NCBI GenBank assembly: GCA_013396635.1
Contig: WBMW01003829.1
Coordinates: 650,212 to 714,211 of the forward strand
Length of the DNA stretch: 64,000 nt
Origin: Penelope pileata
Taxonomy: Eukaryota > Chordata > Aves > Galliformes > Cracidae
Direction: 5' to 3'
The position numbers and the translations under genes are program-made. The notes under the pieces were generated by a model, which saw nothing but the letters and a program-made list of their open reading frames with translations, was not told where the DNA came from and ran no database searches. Below are positions 39,601 through 53,227 of the stretch, in pieces (within the stretch, counting starts at the first letter, position 1; each line of letters starts with the position of its first letter).

Positions 39601-42600
39601 AGATGCAAATGATCAGTTGCAGGTGATCTACAAAATATTTGAAAAAAAGATCTTGAGGTTGTAGCATCACTAATACCAGGTTGATGTTGGGCTTTAATGG
39701 GTCATTGACAGCTGTGATAGGAAAAAAGCAAAAGGCTTTGGCTGGTACTGGTGCAGATACTGGCAGCTGTCAAAGCAATTTACCTGTGAATAGCCAGAGC
39801 AGGCAAATAATGTATTTTGCTGTCCTGTGGGGAAAGGCAGTGTGGTGCCCAGCCTGTGCTTGGGGCTTCTGCAGCATGCAAAATTGAAAGTAGTGTGAAA
39901 TTTTCTCAGCAGAATGTATGTCTGGGGTCTACGTGATGCTATAAATGACGAAGTCAGCCTTTATTTTATTAAATTAATGAATGGCTGGTTAATAGGCAAG
40001 TTCTAGCCTGGCTAGGTGTGGTGATGCTGCGCTTTCAAAGGTTCATCTCATTGTGCTCCGTCCACGTGGAGCTTTCCTGCCTTCACAATAAGATGTGTGG
40101 AGCTCACGTTAGACAAACCTTTGCCAGAGACTACTGTCCTCCAGTGGAAGGTTAAAATGAGCAGTGCTGCCTGGCTTCAAACAATGCAGAGGAAAGTAAT
40201 TCTCCCTCTCATGGTGCGGAGGCTCTGGAGGAGGTCGGTGAGTAACCATGTCATGCAAACCACCAGCAGATAACAACAGGGTTGGCTGACAGCTACCCAG
40301 GCTGGATTAGCAGTGATTGCTTGCAAGCAAAGAGCTCTGACTCACTGTTCATCTCCTGAGCCTTCTGACTTCCTCAGAATGTTCCTTGGAGTTAGGCTTA
40401 AATTAGCTATTCATAGCTATCTCGGGATCTTTTCTTCTTCTCGGAGCTTTTCTAAGTCTGCAAACATGAACAGCCCTGAGTCTCCAGAATATTCTCCAGT
40501 TTACTCCAGGGAGCGGGGAAGGGAAGGTGAATTAAAAGCTGACACTATTCAAAGCGTTATTTTTTTTGTCTTTAGAATGTGTGTTTTCTGTGATTTTTCT
40601 GAAATTTGGGGCGTTCTTCGCAGCATTTACTTCCCCTTCTAGTTTTGGCTCTGGGATGAAATGCAAATGATTTTGGCTCAAGAGAGTAGTGTAGGGGTGA
40701 AAGGAAAAACTATGAACCAGAATCAACTGGTGTTTCTGGCTGTCTGACTTTCAGACCATTCCATCCTGAAGCCTCTGAATTACTCTCAGTTCCTTTTCAG
40801 CTAGGATAGCACTCCATCATTGTTATTATTGGATGTTTTCAATAGTGCTGAGACCACCTCGGGCGAGGGGGTTGCGTGCAACTAATAAACATCCTAATGC
40901 AATTGGAAGCCAAAGATTGACCTGATTGATTCAAGGACAAAGAACCACTGCCGGAAATGCTTGAGTTTCTCACAATATGCAAACAGCCCTGATTAACTAC
41001 AGCGTTCGCCAGCCAGGGCGATCCACCTGACCCTGACTTTGCACACTTACTTCCTTTGGACTCCAGCAAAGTGCTTCAAAAATACTTTACACTGTGATCA
41101 GCAAGATTGAAGAAGAGATGTCTGCCTCTAGCGTTTCTTGTCCTCTTGTGTCCTTCTTCACCTGTCACAAGCAATCAGACTGTTGCAGTGATGAAGTCAG
41201 GAGTGAGGATGCTTCAAGGCCTGCTGTGCTGATGGCCCAGGAATAGAGACTTCATAACACGCATCTGCCAGCTCGCTGCTGCTGTCAGCTGCTGGCTGCA
41301 CTCGAGTCTTTGTCCAGACGTCTCGCGCCATGCGAGAAGTCTCTTAATGGATTAGGAGCTGAAACATAACATCTTCATATTTTTTCTACTTCCTTTTCCC
41401 TTAAATACCTCCTAATTCTACCTTCATGTGGTACTTGAATTTCTGGCAGAGCGTTTCTTATTAATTTTGTAGAGTGTTCACAGTCCTGAGAGATGGTACT
41501 TCGTTACACATTTGCAAGTTGAGATTTTTTTTCATTGGGCAAACTTAATGGTCTTGTGGTGTCCTTCAGTTAGGGGCAGTCACTGGATTTTAATTTATTT
41601 ATTTTCTCTATTCAGGTTTTTCTTGTTGATATGGCTACATTCCTTCTATTCAGAAAAGCAGCATGTTGCTCTTCAGTTTGCAAAGATTGCATAATGTACG
41701 TATTGGTGATTGAACAGGGAATAGCTGAGAGGGAAGGAGGCTTAGAGAGAGCTTGTGGTGCTGAAGAAACCTTTTCTATTTCCAGAGAGGTTGGCTTTCC
41801 AAAATATCTACGCCTCACATCAGTGTAACTGATGCATCCCTGACAATACATTTGCCTGTGTGCATGAGCTCTGTTGGTGTGTGATGGTAGTGAGTCAGTA
41901 CAAGGGTTTCTCCATTGCCCTGCAATTTGCTTTCAAGGAGGAGGGGTGGGATGGGGAAGAGATTGTGAATCTGTCTCTGTGCCTGCCCCTTGTGCTCTGG
42001 ATGGTTTAAAAGTGTCTTGGAGAATCAATGTACACATCTGTAGTGTCTGAGGATGTGCAGGTTGGGGCAGTTTCTCAGTCATCCTTGTGCACTTTAACTT
42101 GCAACAGTGGGGTGCTTGCGTCCCGAGGCTTTACCTGCTTGCAGCAGGATGCAGTCCCATTGGGAGCAGGTGGTGATGGAGACAGCCTGGTTAAAGCCAG
42201 GAGCAGTGATGTCTGGGCAGCTCCCTCTGAGAGTGGCTGCAGAGGCGTGGAGCTATGTGTTGCTGCCAAGCAGGCTCAGACAGGCCAGGCACCTCCCAAA
42301 AGGTGGAGCAGCGTTGTGATGGAGAGCAGAGCATGCTCTGGAAGCCAGCAGCAGATACTAGTGCTTGGCTCCCTTGGGTGGTCATCTTACTCCTGAAAAT
42401 CTGGGAAAAGCAAATGTAATAGCAACATAGGTGTCCCCAAGCTTGCTTAGTTTGGTATTCATTAAGCATCCTGTTTATTTTGTGCACTCCAGGTGGTTTT
42501 CTCAGAGAGGAGGTTTGTGTTGGTTTCTCTCGGACACTGGAGTTGTCCAGCGTTGACAACACGGGGCAGTTGTCTGGTGGTCCTGCTCTGCTCCCCAACG

Positions 42601-44956
42601 TGCAAGTGGCCATAGTCACCTTCCTGCGGACATAAAGTAGTAGAAGGCTGCTTGTCTGAATAGCCTTTTTTCTGCAGCTCCATGTGACAACACAGAGTAG
42701 CAGCATGGTTTTCTTTTCCTCCAACAGCCAAAAGCTCTGCTTTGACAGTACAGCATGCAGTTTGGGGGGAGAAGGAGGATCAGGAGGCTGGGTACCCACC
42801 TCTGCTTTTTGGCAGCTTCTCACCGTTGTTGTGGCGTTCTGAGGCAACGTTGCAAACTCTCAACAACTTGAAAAATAAGTCAGATGGCTCTGGGATCTAG
42901 TGATTTATGGGCAAAGGGATCCTGTAGCAATAATTGGCTGGCTGTCAATGCAGTCACATCTGGTTTTGACTCGTGTTCATCTGTCAGTAACCCTAACTCA
43001 GACAAGTAGCTTCTCCAGCAGTTGTGCGGAGGCGAGATGAAAGGCTCCAGCTTGGCGGTGGTGCGTGGCAAGACCCTATGCTGCTAATGGAAGCTGACAG
43101 TCTAACATCCCACTCCATCTGCTCCAAATTTATACCTTGAGATTTATTGTCTCTTAAAAAGATGAAATGAAGACTTGTGGAACAGAATTACTGGTTCTGA
43201 AAGCTGCAGGGAAGCATAGCGTATCTGCCCTTCCGTACTTCCAGAGAACAGCAGAAAGGTGTTTCTCAGTGACAGCAGCGATGCCTTTCCCCTGTCCTAC
43301 GCACAGGGTTTGTGGCTGTTGGTTGGCTGATGCTGCCCTCAGGAGCAGGGGCTAACAGGTCTCTTGTGTTTCATCAGCCTGAACTTGAGTTGTCCTCATT
43401 CACAGCAGTAAGAGATGCACAGTGTATCTTGGCCAGACCCAGAAGCCGATATCCCGGGGAAGATTCCAAAGCCCTTTTTTTGGCGTTTCTTCCTCAAGGC
43501 TTGAGCCCTGCAGGTGCAGAGCAGTGTAACATCATCGTGGTCCTGTATGGCAGCGAGAGGCACAGGTTGTGTTCGGGGCAGGCAGGAAACCCTGCTGAGG
43601 CTTCTCACTGCTATGTATGAGCCTAGCTCCTGCGCGTTGGGAAGTGGGGCCCAGCCCCAGTGGGGGACATGGCCACAGAAAAAGCTGAAGGGTCTGCAGC
43701 AATGTGCTGGGTTCTTCAGCAAGCAAAGCAGCAGTGGCCAGGATGGGTCCAAGTGGCAGAGGCTGCTGCTGGCTCTTGCTGGAGCTGTTCATGGAACTTC
43801 AGGAAAATGTTTTGGTGGTGGAAATTTGCCAGAAGGCTTTATATGCTCCTGTGAAGTTTACTCAGCTGTAGGTATTCTAGCGCTGGTTCAGCTGCAGACT
43901 TAGGTCCCCAGCCTGCAGCTGTGCAAGCGCTGGCATTCCCAAAGTAGGTGAACCTCCCTCATGGTAGGCTTGGAGTGGCGAGCTGCTCCAAGTTCTGCCC
44001 TCTCCATGATGGCAAGGGCAGCACTGATCACTGAGGACAAGGGGTGTAGTAAGTGAAGCTACAGGTAGGGGCTGAAGAGGGAGAGCTGCCTCTTTGCTGG
44101 ATTGACACGGGCAACTTGATCAGCACTGTTCTCATAAATATCACCTTGGCTCATCTCCTTATCCATGTGGTTGTGTTGGAAAACTTGATGAGATGTGGCT
44201 TTCTAACAAGAGGAAGTGGCCTGAAAGTAAGTCTATCAAAGCCATAAAGAAGAAAATAAAAAGAAAAATTTGCAAAGGTAACCTAAAAAAGATTTTCTTC
44301 CTCTCTTAAAAGGGGGGAAAAAAGAAGCCTGAAAAAGTAGCATCTGGATATAGATATTTCAGAATAATAGCGGTAGCTTTTGCAACCTTGTGGGATAGAC
44401 CATAGGCAGACAGTTAAGGGCATGAGTATAGAAAACAGCAATTGTACAGAACAAGGTTGAGGAATTTTGCTTTTAATGGCAGTGTGCAGAGCAGTTAATA
44501 TATTCACATCCACCTGAAACAGCTAACACTCTCTTCCCTCCCTGGAGGACTTAAAGCATTTGGGAAAAAGAAAACAAAACAACAACGACAGTAACCAGAC
44601 CCCTTCAATAACATGACTGATCTGGAGTTGCTGAATGGCTGGGGAGGACTGATATTTACAGTGGAGAGCAGTTTTGAATAGTAGAAGTGTTAGGTCGCTT
44701 TAGGAGAACCTGCCGTTTCCAGTAGGACAGTGTGTACTCAGCTCCATTGAGTTGCTTGTGTTACATTTGTTTCTCCTGCTTAATTGGCCATTATTAAATA
44801 ACTTGATTTAAAGTTGATCTGCTCTGCTGTAGGAAGTGAACAATGTTTATATACATAAAATGTTAACATTTTCATTGGTAAAATGATCTTAATTTTTTTG
44901 CTTCCTAGAAAGCTGAGTCCTAAATGTGCACAACTGTTTTCGAAACAAAAATCGTT
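36601..44956. other. Non-coding stretch, no gene recognised
   Basis: The sequence is unique. It holds a T11 run (38654-38664) and a GC-richer segment at about 42030-43900 that gives many overlapping open frames, including the longest in the window (42191-42847, minus strand, 218 codons). None has a recognisable domain, and frames are open on both strands at once, which points to composition and not to coding. The segment 40840-41070 is listed separately. Confidence 0.7.
40840..41070. promoter_or_regulatory. Candidate conserved enhancer-like element
   Basis: The stretch carries a PBX/HOX-like TGATTGATT (near 40923), an octamer-like ATGCAAAC next to CACAAT (near 40971-40983) and several CpGs that have survived in otherwise CpG-poor DNA. 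It is repeat-free. Inference from texture and motifs only. Confidence 0.25.
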
Positions 44957-44988
44957 ATTAGAAACAGATCTAATTAGAAACAGATCTA
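44957..44988. repeat. Perfect 16-bp tandem duplication
   Basis: The unit ATTAGAAACAGATCTA is present twice, back to back, with no mismatch, and the next base (A) starts a third. This is a recent slippage duplication. Confidence 0.95.
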
Positions 44989-46106
44989 AGGTCTATCACG
45001 GTGCTAGGCACAACTGGCTGATAGCTTTTCCCAATCTCTCTGCATTTCAGAAGAGACTTTGATGTGTGGTTAGAAAGCTTACTTGCAGAAAAACTAGGTT
45101 TTCTGACATATTTTGCAAATGAATAAAGTCAGAAGGAGGTTGTTATTCTTAGCCATGGACTAGTGATGGAAACTACCTTAACAATCTTAGTCAAACTGGG
45201 ACCGTTGTTACAGAATATGCTTTCTTACCTTTAAAGAGGCTTTAGAGAAATTATGCACTTGGACTATGAATAATATATTGCTGGTATTTTATATTCTTTC
45301 ATATCGTTGTAGGTAACCAAGATCATCCCAATTACTCCTTGCATACAGCAGTAAAACTGTTAAGTAATTAGGGTGCTGAGCTTGCGAGCAGACGGCTCAA
45401 GCTTTTCCATGAGTGTCACAGGCAAATCAGCACTACTGCTGTGTCCCTCCTCTTGGAGCGACAGAACAGGAAAGCCTTCGGTCGATGCACATTGAAATCA
45501 CTTTTCTGTTGGCTTCAGGCGAGATCTGAATCAGTCCTATAGTGAGAGCAAAACAGGAAATCACTGATTCAAATCACCAGATTTGTTGAGTAATTATTGA
45601 AATTTTGCCATTGGTCATTTAACTGGAATTCTGTATGATGTAGAAATACAAGTGGCGCAAAGTATTCTGTTGCAGTGTTTAAATAAGCATGTTATTAGAG
45701 AATTTTGGGAGAAGGCTGCTGAACTGGCAGCGTTAAATCTGAGCTTATTTTTTTGTAAAAGACTCCTTGTTGGCTTTTTTTTTTCCTTCCTCTTGAAGAG
45801 GAAGGATTCTGGTTTAAAGAGAAAGGGGAAGACCTCATTCATAAAGAGGGTTTTTCCCCAGAAGATCTTTGAGTCATTCAGAACTGGTTAAGCTCCGCGG
45901 TGGGTTGTGTAGCTGCAGGGTTGGTGTTGCACAGACTGGTGGGACCTGTAGGGACACCGATGCCTTCCCCGAACCATTCCTGTGCTCTACACAAGGCTGG
46001 TGTTTTGGTTTGAGCAGTGTGGCCTCATGAGCTCAGGCAGTTTTCCATATCACCAGTCAGCTCGGGGACCTTAGTTCTCAAGGGTCAAGATGAGATGCCC
46101 TGGGAA

Positions 46107-46137
46107 GATTTTTGTTTTTAAGAAACAAACAAAAATC
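46107..46137. repeat. Perfect inverted repeat, 11-bp arms
   Basis: GATTTTTGTTT at 46107-46117 is exactly complementary to AAACAAAAATC at 46127-46137, with a 9-base loop. The arms are AT-rich and there is no GC-rich stem followed by a T run, so I do not call it a functional RNA. Confidence 0.85.
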
Positions 46138-47760
46138 CTGCATTCTCTTTAGCTCTCATTTTAGCAATCCAAAATACTACACATGCTCTTTGGAGCTTGG
46201 AGACGATAAATATCCTCAATGGGATTTCAAATATAGTCTTCAAATATAGAGAGTTATGAGAGGTGTTACATAGTTTAACTTTGGCATGTGTGTTCATTAG
46301 TAGTTGACTAGTTGCAAGATTATCAAATATAAAAGTAGAAAGAGACTAGCTTGATGGATGTGGCATCTACTGAAGCCCTGTGAGCTCCTAGGGAAGTTGC
46401 AATATAGAAGAAACCAGTGTAAGTTGCACTGTGTGGTCGGGCTCTGGCAGAGGCCCTTTGGGAAGCTCTGTGATGGTGGCTTGCACCCTTGCTGCCGGCA
46501 GGAAGGCTGCTGCAGGTCAATCTGCGAGAGGGAGAACTTCCCTTCACCTCTGGCTTCAGGGCCTGCGTTGTACCTTGAGTGCGGAACCTCTGCCAGTGCT
46601 CTGCCGTCCTCCATCTGGGCAGGCATCTGCAGGAGGCAGCATCTTGCACATCCAGCACCTTTTGCTGGAGGACATCTGTTGGAGCCTTTGCCTGCCTCCT
46701 TAGCAGATGTTGCCTCTTCTGGTTTGCTTCTTCTGTATTGTATTCACCTCCCTCCTGCTCTGAGCTGATAGCGTTTAACACTTGCTTTGAGATGCTGGAA
46801 GTGATCCCAAGTGATGCTGAGCAGTGGAGGAGCAGCCTTCCCTGAAGCCTTGCGTTAGCTGTCATGAGGACCTGCGGGAGAGAAACCAGATGTTTGCATC
46901 TGCGTGCAGCTGGAAAGGGAGGCAGCCCAGCTCGCTGCTAGGCAGGGAACCGCAGTGGTTTGCAGATCTGCTTCAGAGGATGCAAACATTCCTACCAGCC
47001 CTTTGTAACAAGGACTTTGTCTGCTGCTAAAATCTTCCCTTGTTCTGAACTTCCCAAAGTTGTGAAGTGCGTGCAGTAGGACAGCATGTGTGGGCTGCTC
47101 TGTTTTCTTTCTATGGGTAGCAAAAGTAGAGGAAAACAATATACACCCACCTAGGTTACCTTACGTGGAAATTATAAACCGACAAGCTGTAGAAAAAAAG
47201 ACGAAATGGGCATTAAGGCTGAGAGCAAAAGGTAAAGCTGAATCTTTTTTTTTTTATCTGCGAGTCACACCACTGACCTTTTGTTATCCAGCCAGCCAAG
47301 TGATAACTTGATAGCTAATGATGAAGCAATAAATTTCCGTCCCTATTTTTTTAAATACCTTCCTGCAGTATTACTGTGAGCTGCCCCGTGAAATGCAATC
47401 TGTCTTAACCATCCTGCTGACAGCTGTTTTCTTCAGCCCTTGATTCATGGCTCATCTGGTGGCTGCCGATTGCTCTCACCGCTGCCCTGGCATTTCTGTT
47501 TCCATGGCACTGCTTTGCATATGGAGGGAGCGCTGTCGGGTGTGCCCAGCGCGTTTTCACCAGGTCGGTTGTTTTGATCTGGGAAAGAGGTGTCAGGTCT
47601 ACAGGTTAAATGGTATTTGCTGGGAATGAAGCTTGAATGGGTAACTACATCTGCCAGTGACAGAGGACCTGCCCTGGTATCTTTTTTTTTATTATTATTT
47701 TTCACTTTTAGAGGCAGAAAAATCAAACCAACCCATAAAAGTAGTTTTGTTTTAGCACAA

Positions 47761-47775
47761 GCTTTGCTTTGCTTT
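47761..47775. repeat. (GCTTT)3 pentanucleotide repeat
   Basis: Three perfect GCTTT units, the same motif as at 32609-32626. Confidence 0.9.
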
Positions 47776-48136
47776 TTCCTACAGTATGGGGTTAAACCAT
47801 AAGTTTAGGGTAATATTTTCAAGTACCCTGATGATGCAGCAAATTGAACTCCTGCTTTAATTTGTGCTACTTTAGAGTCCTGAGTTTGTTTCAGCAGTTG
47901 GGTTTATGGCACAATGCTACGAGTGCCAGTTCTTGTTGCTTTGCTGAGAACAGCTGCTGTGCTGGTGGGCACACACAGCAGACAGGAGGGGATTAAAGCT
48001 TCCCAAATGGAGAGAGGTATTTGCCAGTGATGCTTTCTGGCTTCTAAGTGTGCCCTGCATCTTTTCTTTGAAGAAAGGCGACTGCCTTGCTATTTGAGAA
48101 TATGCACAGAAACACCTTCACTTACAGTCTCCAGTT

Positions 48137-48206
48137 TAAAAACAATTAACCAAAACAAACAAAAAAACAACAACAAAAAAAACCACCAACAAAAAACAAG
48201 AAAACC
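48137..48206. repeat. A-rich (CAA)-like low-complexity tract
   Basis: About 70 bases consist only of A, C and a few T and G, with runs of CAA, CAAAA and CCACCAAC. No retrocopy body is seen upstream on the plus strand, so it is called a simple repeat. Confidence 0.85.
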
Positions 48207-49997
48207 TTTGAAATGAGGTAAGATTGCTCAGTTAATAAGTTAAAAGTTTAAAAATGCCAGAAATTGAGAGCCTACCTATTGACTTATGTATGTCTGTTAT
48301 ATCACAGTCTTTAATTTTGTGATTGTGTGTCAGCTTTTCTGTGGGTTCTGCCTCATTCAGAGCAACAAACAGGCAACGCCTGTTGAAGGGACAGAGTTTA
48401 TCTGACTTGTTGTTGCCACCTCATTGCTCAGTGTCCAGCCCATATCTTTATCCATCTGTTACGCAGGACGCTGCTGCCGAGCTTCACAAGGAAGGCAGCG
48501 ACCTTAGTTGTTTTGTTTGGAGGTATGACATACCTCACTGTGGGGTTGAAGTGAGCCTCCAGACAGGGCTGCTATCTGCTTGCTATCCCACTGCCAGGCA
48601 GGAGATGTTAGCCTGATTGCTTATTGAGAAGATAGGGACCAGCAAAAGGAGGCAGAGCACGTCCCTTGACTTTGAGACATGTAGGTAGATGCATGCTGGC
48701 TTTTTTTTGTTTTCTTCTTCGTGAAATTAGGCAGCACTTTTTATGTTCCAAGTGCAGCTATCTTGATCTTGGTTCTATCTGGAAGTATTGACTCTGTAGC
48801 AAATCCTACTCCACTGTGCATCCCCCTGAGAATAGAGAATGCATCATTGAAAGCCATTTATGCAAGCTTGGAAACATACCTTACAGCAAAGTTGGAGGTA
48901 TTTGGCACCCATCTGTGGGACTCAGATGTGCTGAAAACCTGTGTCTTCATGCCTGTGCTCCCTGAGGTGCTCCATGCAGTAAGCTGAGCTGCCATATGAT
49001 TCTGTCCCTGCAGCGATGGGATAAACACGCTGCTTTCCTAAATGCAAGGGGATGGGGCTGGCACCGGCGGTCAGCGGCACTTGGAAGGGCTGATGCCCAT
49101 CTCTGCTGTGGAGAGGACTGGGTCCAGGCCAAAAGAGAAATGGATTCTTGGCACGTGCCCATCTGGCTGCCCAGCCAGCTCCCCAAGGTCGCACAAGTGG
49201 TGTGTGTGGGAAGGGGCTTGGAGGCTGCCTCCCCAAACGGGGCTGAAATAGCTCAGGCACAAAGACATCCTCTGAGTGGTTTGCCTGGCACCTCCGAGTG
49301 GTTCTGGAGAAAGAGGGTACCGCCGACAGAACAGTACCTTGCATTGAAGTAAGTGTTTGCAGTTGAAAAAAAAAAAAATTGTTGGAAAAATGTCAGTAGT
49401 ATTCTCTACTCTAATTTTGAATTGGAAAAAAAATTTAAAGGCATTTCAAATGCTTTGTTCTCCTTGCGAGATCACCCTATAGATGTAGTCCACTTAATTG
49501 CAATGTGCTTAATTGAGACAGCCACTGTTACTGGGACATCTCCCAGGGAACCATCTTCGCCTAATGATTATCAATGCCAATGGTTGTTGCCTAATCAGGT
49601 CAGTGCCATAAATTCTGCTTAACGAGACTGCATTTGGTGAATGTCAAGTGATTAAATAGTGTTTAAACAGGTGTTAAGGAAGTGTGGGATGCCATTTTTA
49701 AACACGGGAAAACCAAAATAAAATGGAAAGCAGTAGGCTGGAATCTCAGTAACAGCGAGAACTGTCTTTGTCCCTTCTTCTCATTTAGTCTAGGCTTTCC
49801 TCTGGTAAGTCTCAAAGCTCATTTGGAATTTTTCATCTTTCTTCATGAGGAAAGTGCTCCTGTGAATGGAGACTGGGCTGCTGCTTAGGGAGTATGCATG
49901 GTTCCCAGCTGCTCCCCTTAGCTTTGCTTCTCATACAGGGCTTTCCAGAGATCCTTATATACGCTGGGAATTTACATATATTTATGGATGTTATTTT

Positions 49998-50009
49998 GTT
50001 GTTGTTGTT
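49998..50009. repeat. (GTT)4 trinucleotide repeat
   Basis: Four perfect GTT units in AT-rich sequence. Confidence 0.88.
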
Positions 50010-53000
50010 TACTGATAGTTATGCAGTGTGGCTATAAAATAGAGCAGTACACCTTGGTGCCGCTGTTGATATAGCTGGATCCTTCTGCTGCTGTTGATTT
50101 AAGAGTCTTCTGATAATGCAGGAAACCAACGGTGTGTCGTGCTGGTATGGCCTCTTATTTTCCAGGCTCTGTGAGAATACTTGCAGTCCCTGTATCCTGC
50201 TGTTGCCTCCTTGCCCTGAATACAAAAGGAAGCTGTTCCCTAGTTGTGTTCCCTGCTACAGAAGCAAGCTGGCCAGAAGCACACCTCTGTTTCCCATGGC
50301 ACAACGTACACCTTGATGGGGAGCTCTGTTGTATCAGGATTCTTCTGTGCAAGTTGGGTTCTCCATTTTGGTCTGATTATATGCCCTATAATCCCTATTG
50401 ATTTATAACAAAATGCAATTGTGACATATTTTATACTTAATTGAATTTGGGAGAGAAGCTTAATCAGCTCTCTGTAAAGGTGAAGAACATGAGATGTGTA
50501 TTTTCTAGCAAAAACCTACTTTATAATATCCGATACAAATTTTGTGGTGTCACACTGAGAACTGCTCTGTGCGGATCTGCCCCTCTGATCTCATGTGAGC
50601 AGCAGCCAGGGCTCCAGGTAGCCACAGCTGCCTGTCTCCGTGTTCATCCTCAGTGCTCAGGCCTCTTTCTCCTGAGCATTCGCAGGGCCCTGGCTGCCCT
50701 AGTTGTTTGCAGACATCTAGGTTTTCCCAGATGTTTTCCTAGCAATCATGCCAGCTTTGAGAATAGTCATTTCTCATTTGTTCAAGATCAGGTAAGGAAG
50801 AATCTTTGTACTTTTTTATTTTAGTGAATTTCAGTATCTCTTCAGATGTAAAGGTAGAATTTTAAAGGAGTGTAAAGCAGCAGCATCCCTTGTGTCCTGA
50901 TGCAGTTCCTGTGACTTGTCAGTCAGCGGCTGTCATTCTGTCCAGCTCTTCCATGGAGGTTAACTTTCTTTTACCTCTGAGTCTGGTTTTGTTTTCTCTT
51001 TGGTCTTCAGTAATGTCATGACTTAAAAAGATCAGAAGAAAAAATGTATCTTTTACTCCAGAAAGATATTTTTGCATCAAATCTGTCAACTGTAGCAGAA
51101 TAACTTTTTTGAAATTCACTAAAATATCATCTGAATTTTCAGTTCTTCCACCACTTTTCTTCCTTGTTCCGTGCACTAATTTAATGGATCATTAAGAGTT
51201 TTAGATAGAAACAGCTCTATATTCTGTTACACAGCAAGCCTGGTGTCAGGAGGTATTTTGGAACTCACAGGAAGCAAGGCTGGCATTATAGTAGCTCCTT
51301 TTATTTTGGTGTGCTTCTCTGGCTTCAGTACCCAGCCACCAGATGCAGAGGGACAGGTTGTGATAAATCTTTAATAGGAGCCTTACTTAATATTGCAGAA
51401 CTAAAAAGTTGCATAGGAATGGAAGAGATGTTACTTCCGCATACTCACGGCATCCTGAACTGAGTGAATTTCCATTCTGGCACAAAAGTGAAATCTCTGT
51501 CGCTTAAAGTGCTGCCCTTGTGAAGTACTGAGCTATTCAGCTGCTTTTGATATATTTTTTAAATTTTGCGTTACTTTTTCTTCATTTATAGATTTAAAAA
51601 AAAACAAAACTGAACTAGCACAGAATGTTGTCCTTATTCTGAAAAAACAAACTCCTAAAAAGTCTGGATCTGAAGAAAATAGTATTTTTCTCCTTTAAAA
51701 TGGAGACTGAAGCACGGTCTGTTGGAGGTCCTACAAGATGGATTTAGCAAAAGCAGGAAATGAATGCTGATCTTTCAAATCTTAGTCCAGTGTTGTGAGT
51801 ATAAACCTGGCTTTTTCACACGAGCTCATCAGGAGTTAGGGATGTGACTGCTGTAGAAGGATTTGCCTCCAGAGAGGTAGGCACTGCAGCAACCAGTTCC
51901 TGTTCAGCAATTACTGCTGCAGAAGAAGAGGCCATCAAAATTCACCCTTGGGGTGGGTCTCACACAGCCGTCCCACCCATGGGGTAGCTGCTGTGGCTTG
52001 CCAGCCCAACCACCTCCTTGCCAGGCTTTCCAGTGGCACTCGTTGTTTCCAGCCCTCAGTTGTCCCTGGTAAAGGAAGGTAAAGGATACAAATTTGTTTG
52101 TACCTGAGCCAGTCTTGCTCAGGCCCCCCAGGAGCATAGGAAGGTCACTTGCAGAACCTGGCACTGTGTACAGGCAATTCTCCAATTTTTCTGTTCTCTT
52201 ATTTAATTCTCTAGTGCAGCAGTTTCTCCATTCCTTCTGTGGGCTTGATCTTTTCTAGCAGAAAGTAATTCACAGACTGCTCCAACTTAATGCATCAAAA
52301 TGCTTTGTTCCCTGTTCACTCCTGCAGCCTTTTATAGTTTGAATAGGCTGCGGTTGACATGTTGCCTCTGTCAATTATGGGATGGCCAGTTGAGGGACTG
52401 TATTTTGGGAGAAGTGAGAATGTGGGAAAGACAACACAATTCTCCACAAACTTTTCTGCGTTATTTGCACAACCTACAAAATAACCTCTTAAAATATGCA
52501 AAAAGGTCAGTGGGATAATGGAAGGATTTAGCTACCTGGGCACCAGCGGCTGTGTTCCATTAACAAGGAAATAAAATGGGAGGTAAGTGTGTGCTACTAG
52601 CCTTGGCATACTTCCTAATTCAGAACACGTGTGAACTGGCAAAGGAGAGAGCGATGCTAGTAATTCAGAGAAGAATGACTGAGGATGTGAGGCTGTGAAG
52701 TGAAACAGCTGTGAAGAAGCTAACAAAATAAAAGTTTAACCAAGCGAATGTTAAACATACCTGAAAGATGAGGTAGAATTCAGAAGAGAAGTAAAGGAAG
52801 GAGAAATATTTATTAACAGGAGATTCTTCTATATAGATGCTAGAGCAGCTCGCTACCAGATGCTGAGTTCATTGAGTAATTTGGTTGTTCCCTTTTTTCC
52901 TAAATGGTAACTAACTAAACCCTTTTGAAATTTGGTTCCCAATGATGAATGTTGAATGCTTTGGAGAACACTGGCCATGGGTGGGATAAAAATCTGGTAA

Positions 53001-53227
53001 TTTATTCCTAGTCTGAATTCTTTCCGTGCCAGCAGCCATCCCGTGGGGGCATAACTGGCTTGCTTTAATCCCTCCCAACTTGCTGGTGCGGCTGCCTTAC
53101 TGTGTTAATGACTGTCTCACTTTGTAACTTTAAGGGGTTTGTTGGGCTGTTGTTTTGGTTCCCATGCTGGAGGAGTGATGCATTTTAATTAACTCAAAGA
53201 TCAAAAACTGTTTTTTGCTTGGCCGTG

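Larger units (their letters stand above)
44989..53227. other. Non-coding stretch, no gene recognised
   Basis: Mostly unique sequence. It holds T or A homopolymers (45775-45784, 47245-47255, 47682-47690, 49366-49378), a 70-base A-rich tract (48137-48206), (GTT)4 at 49998-50009 and GC-richer patches at about 46430-46700 and 49000-49330. The open frames over the GC-richer patches lie on both strands and show no domain. Confidence 0.7.

Noticed and set aside
16020..40668. Apparent excess of octamer ATGCAAAT/ATTTGCAT sites (16020, 20674, 38720, 39603, 40661)
   Set aside because: The count is only slightly above expectation for AT-leaning DNA, and the sites are not clustered.
46323..46865. 180-codon minus-strand open frame
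   Set aside because: It lies in a GC-richer patch with three overlapping plus-strand open frames and shows no domain.
48137..48206. Poly(A) tail of a processed pseudogene
   Set aside because: No coding or transcript-like body precedes it. The tract is interrupted by C throughout, and CR1 machinery does not use poly(A).
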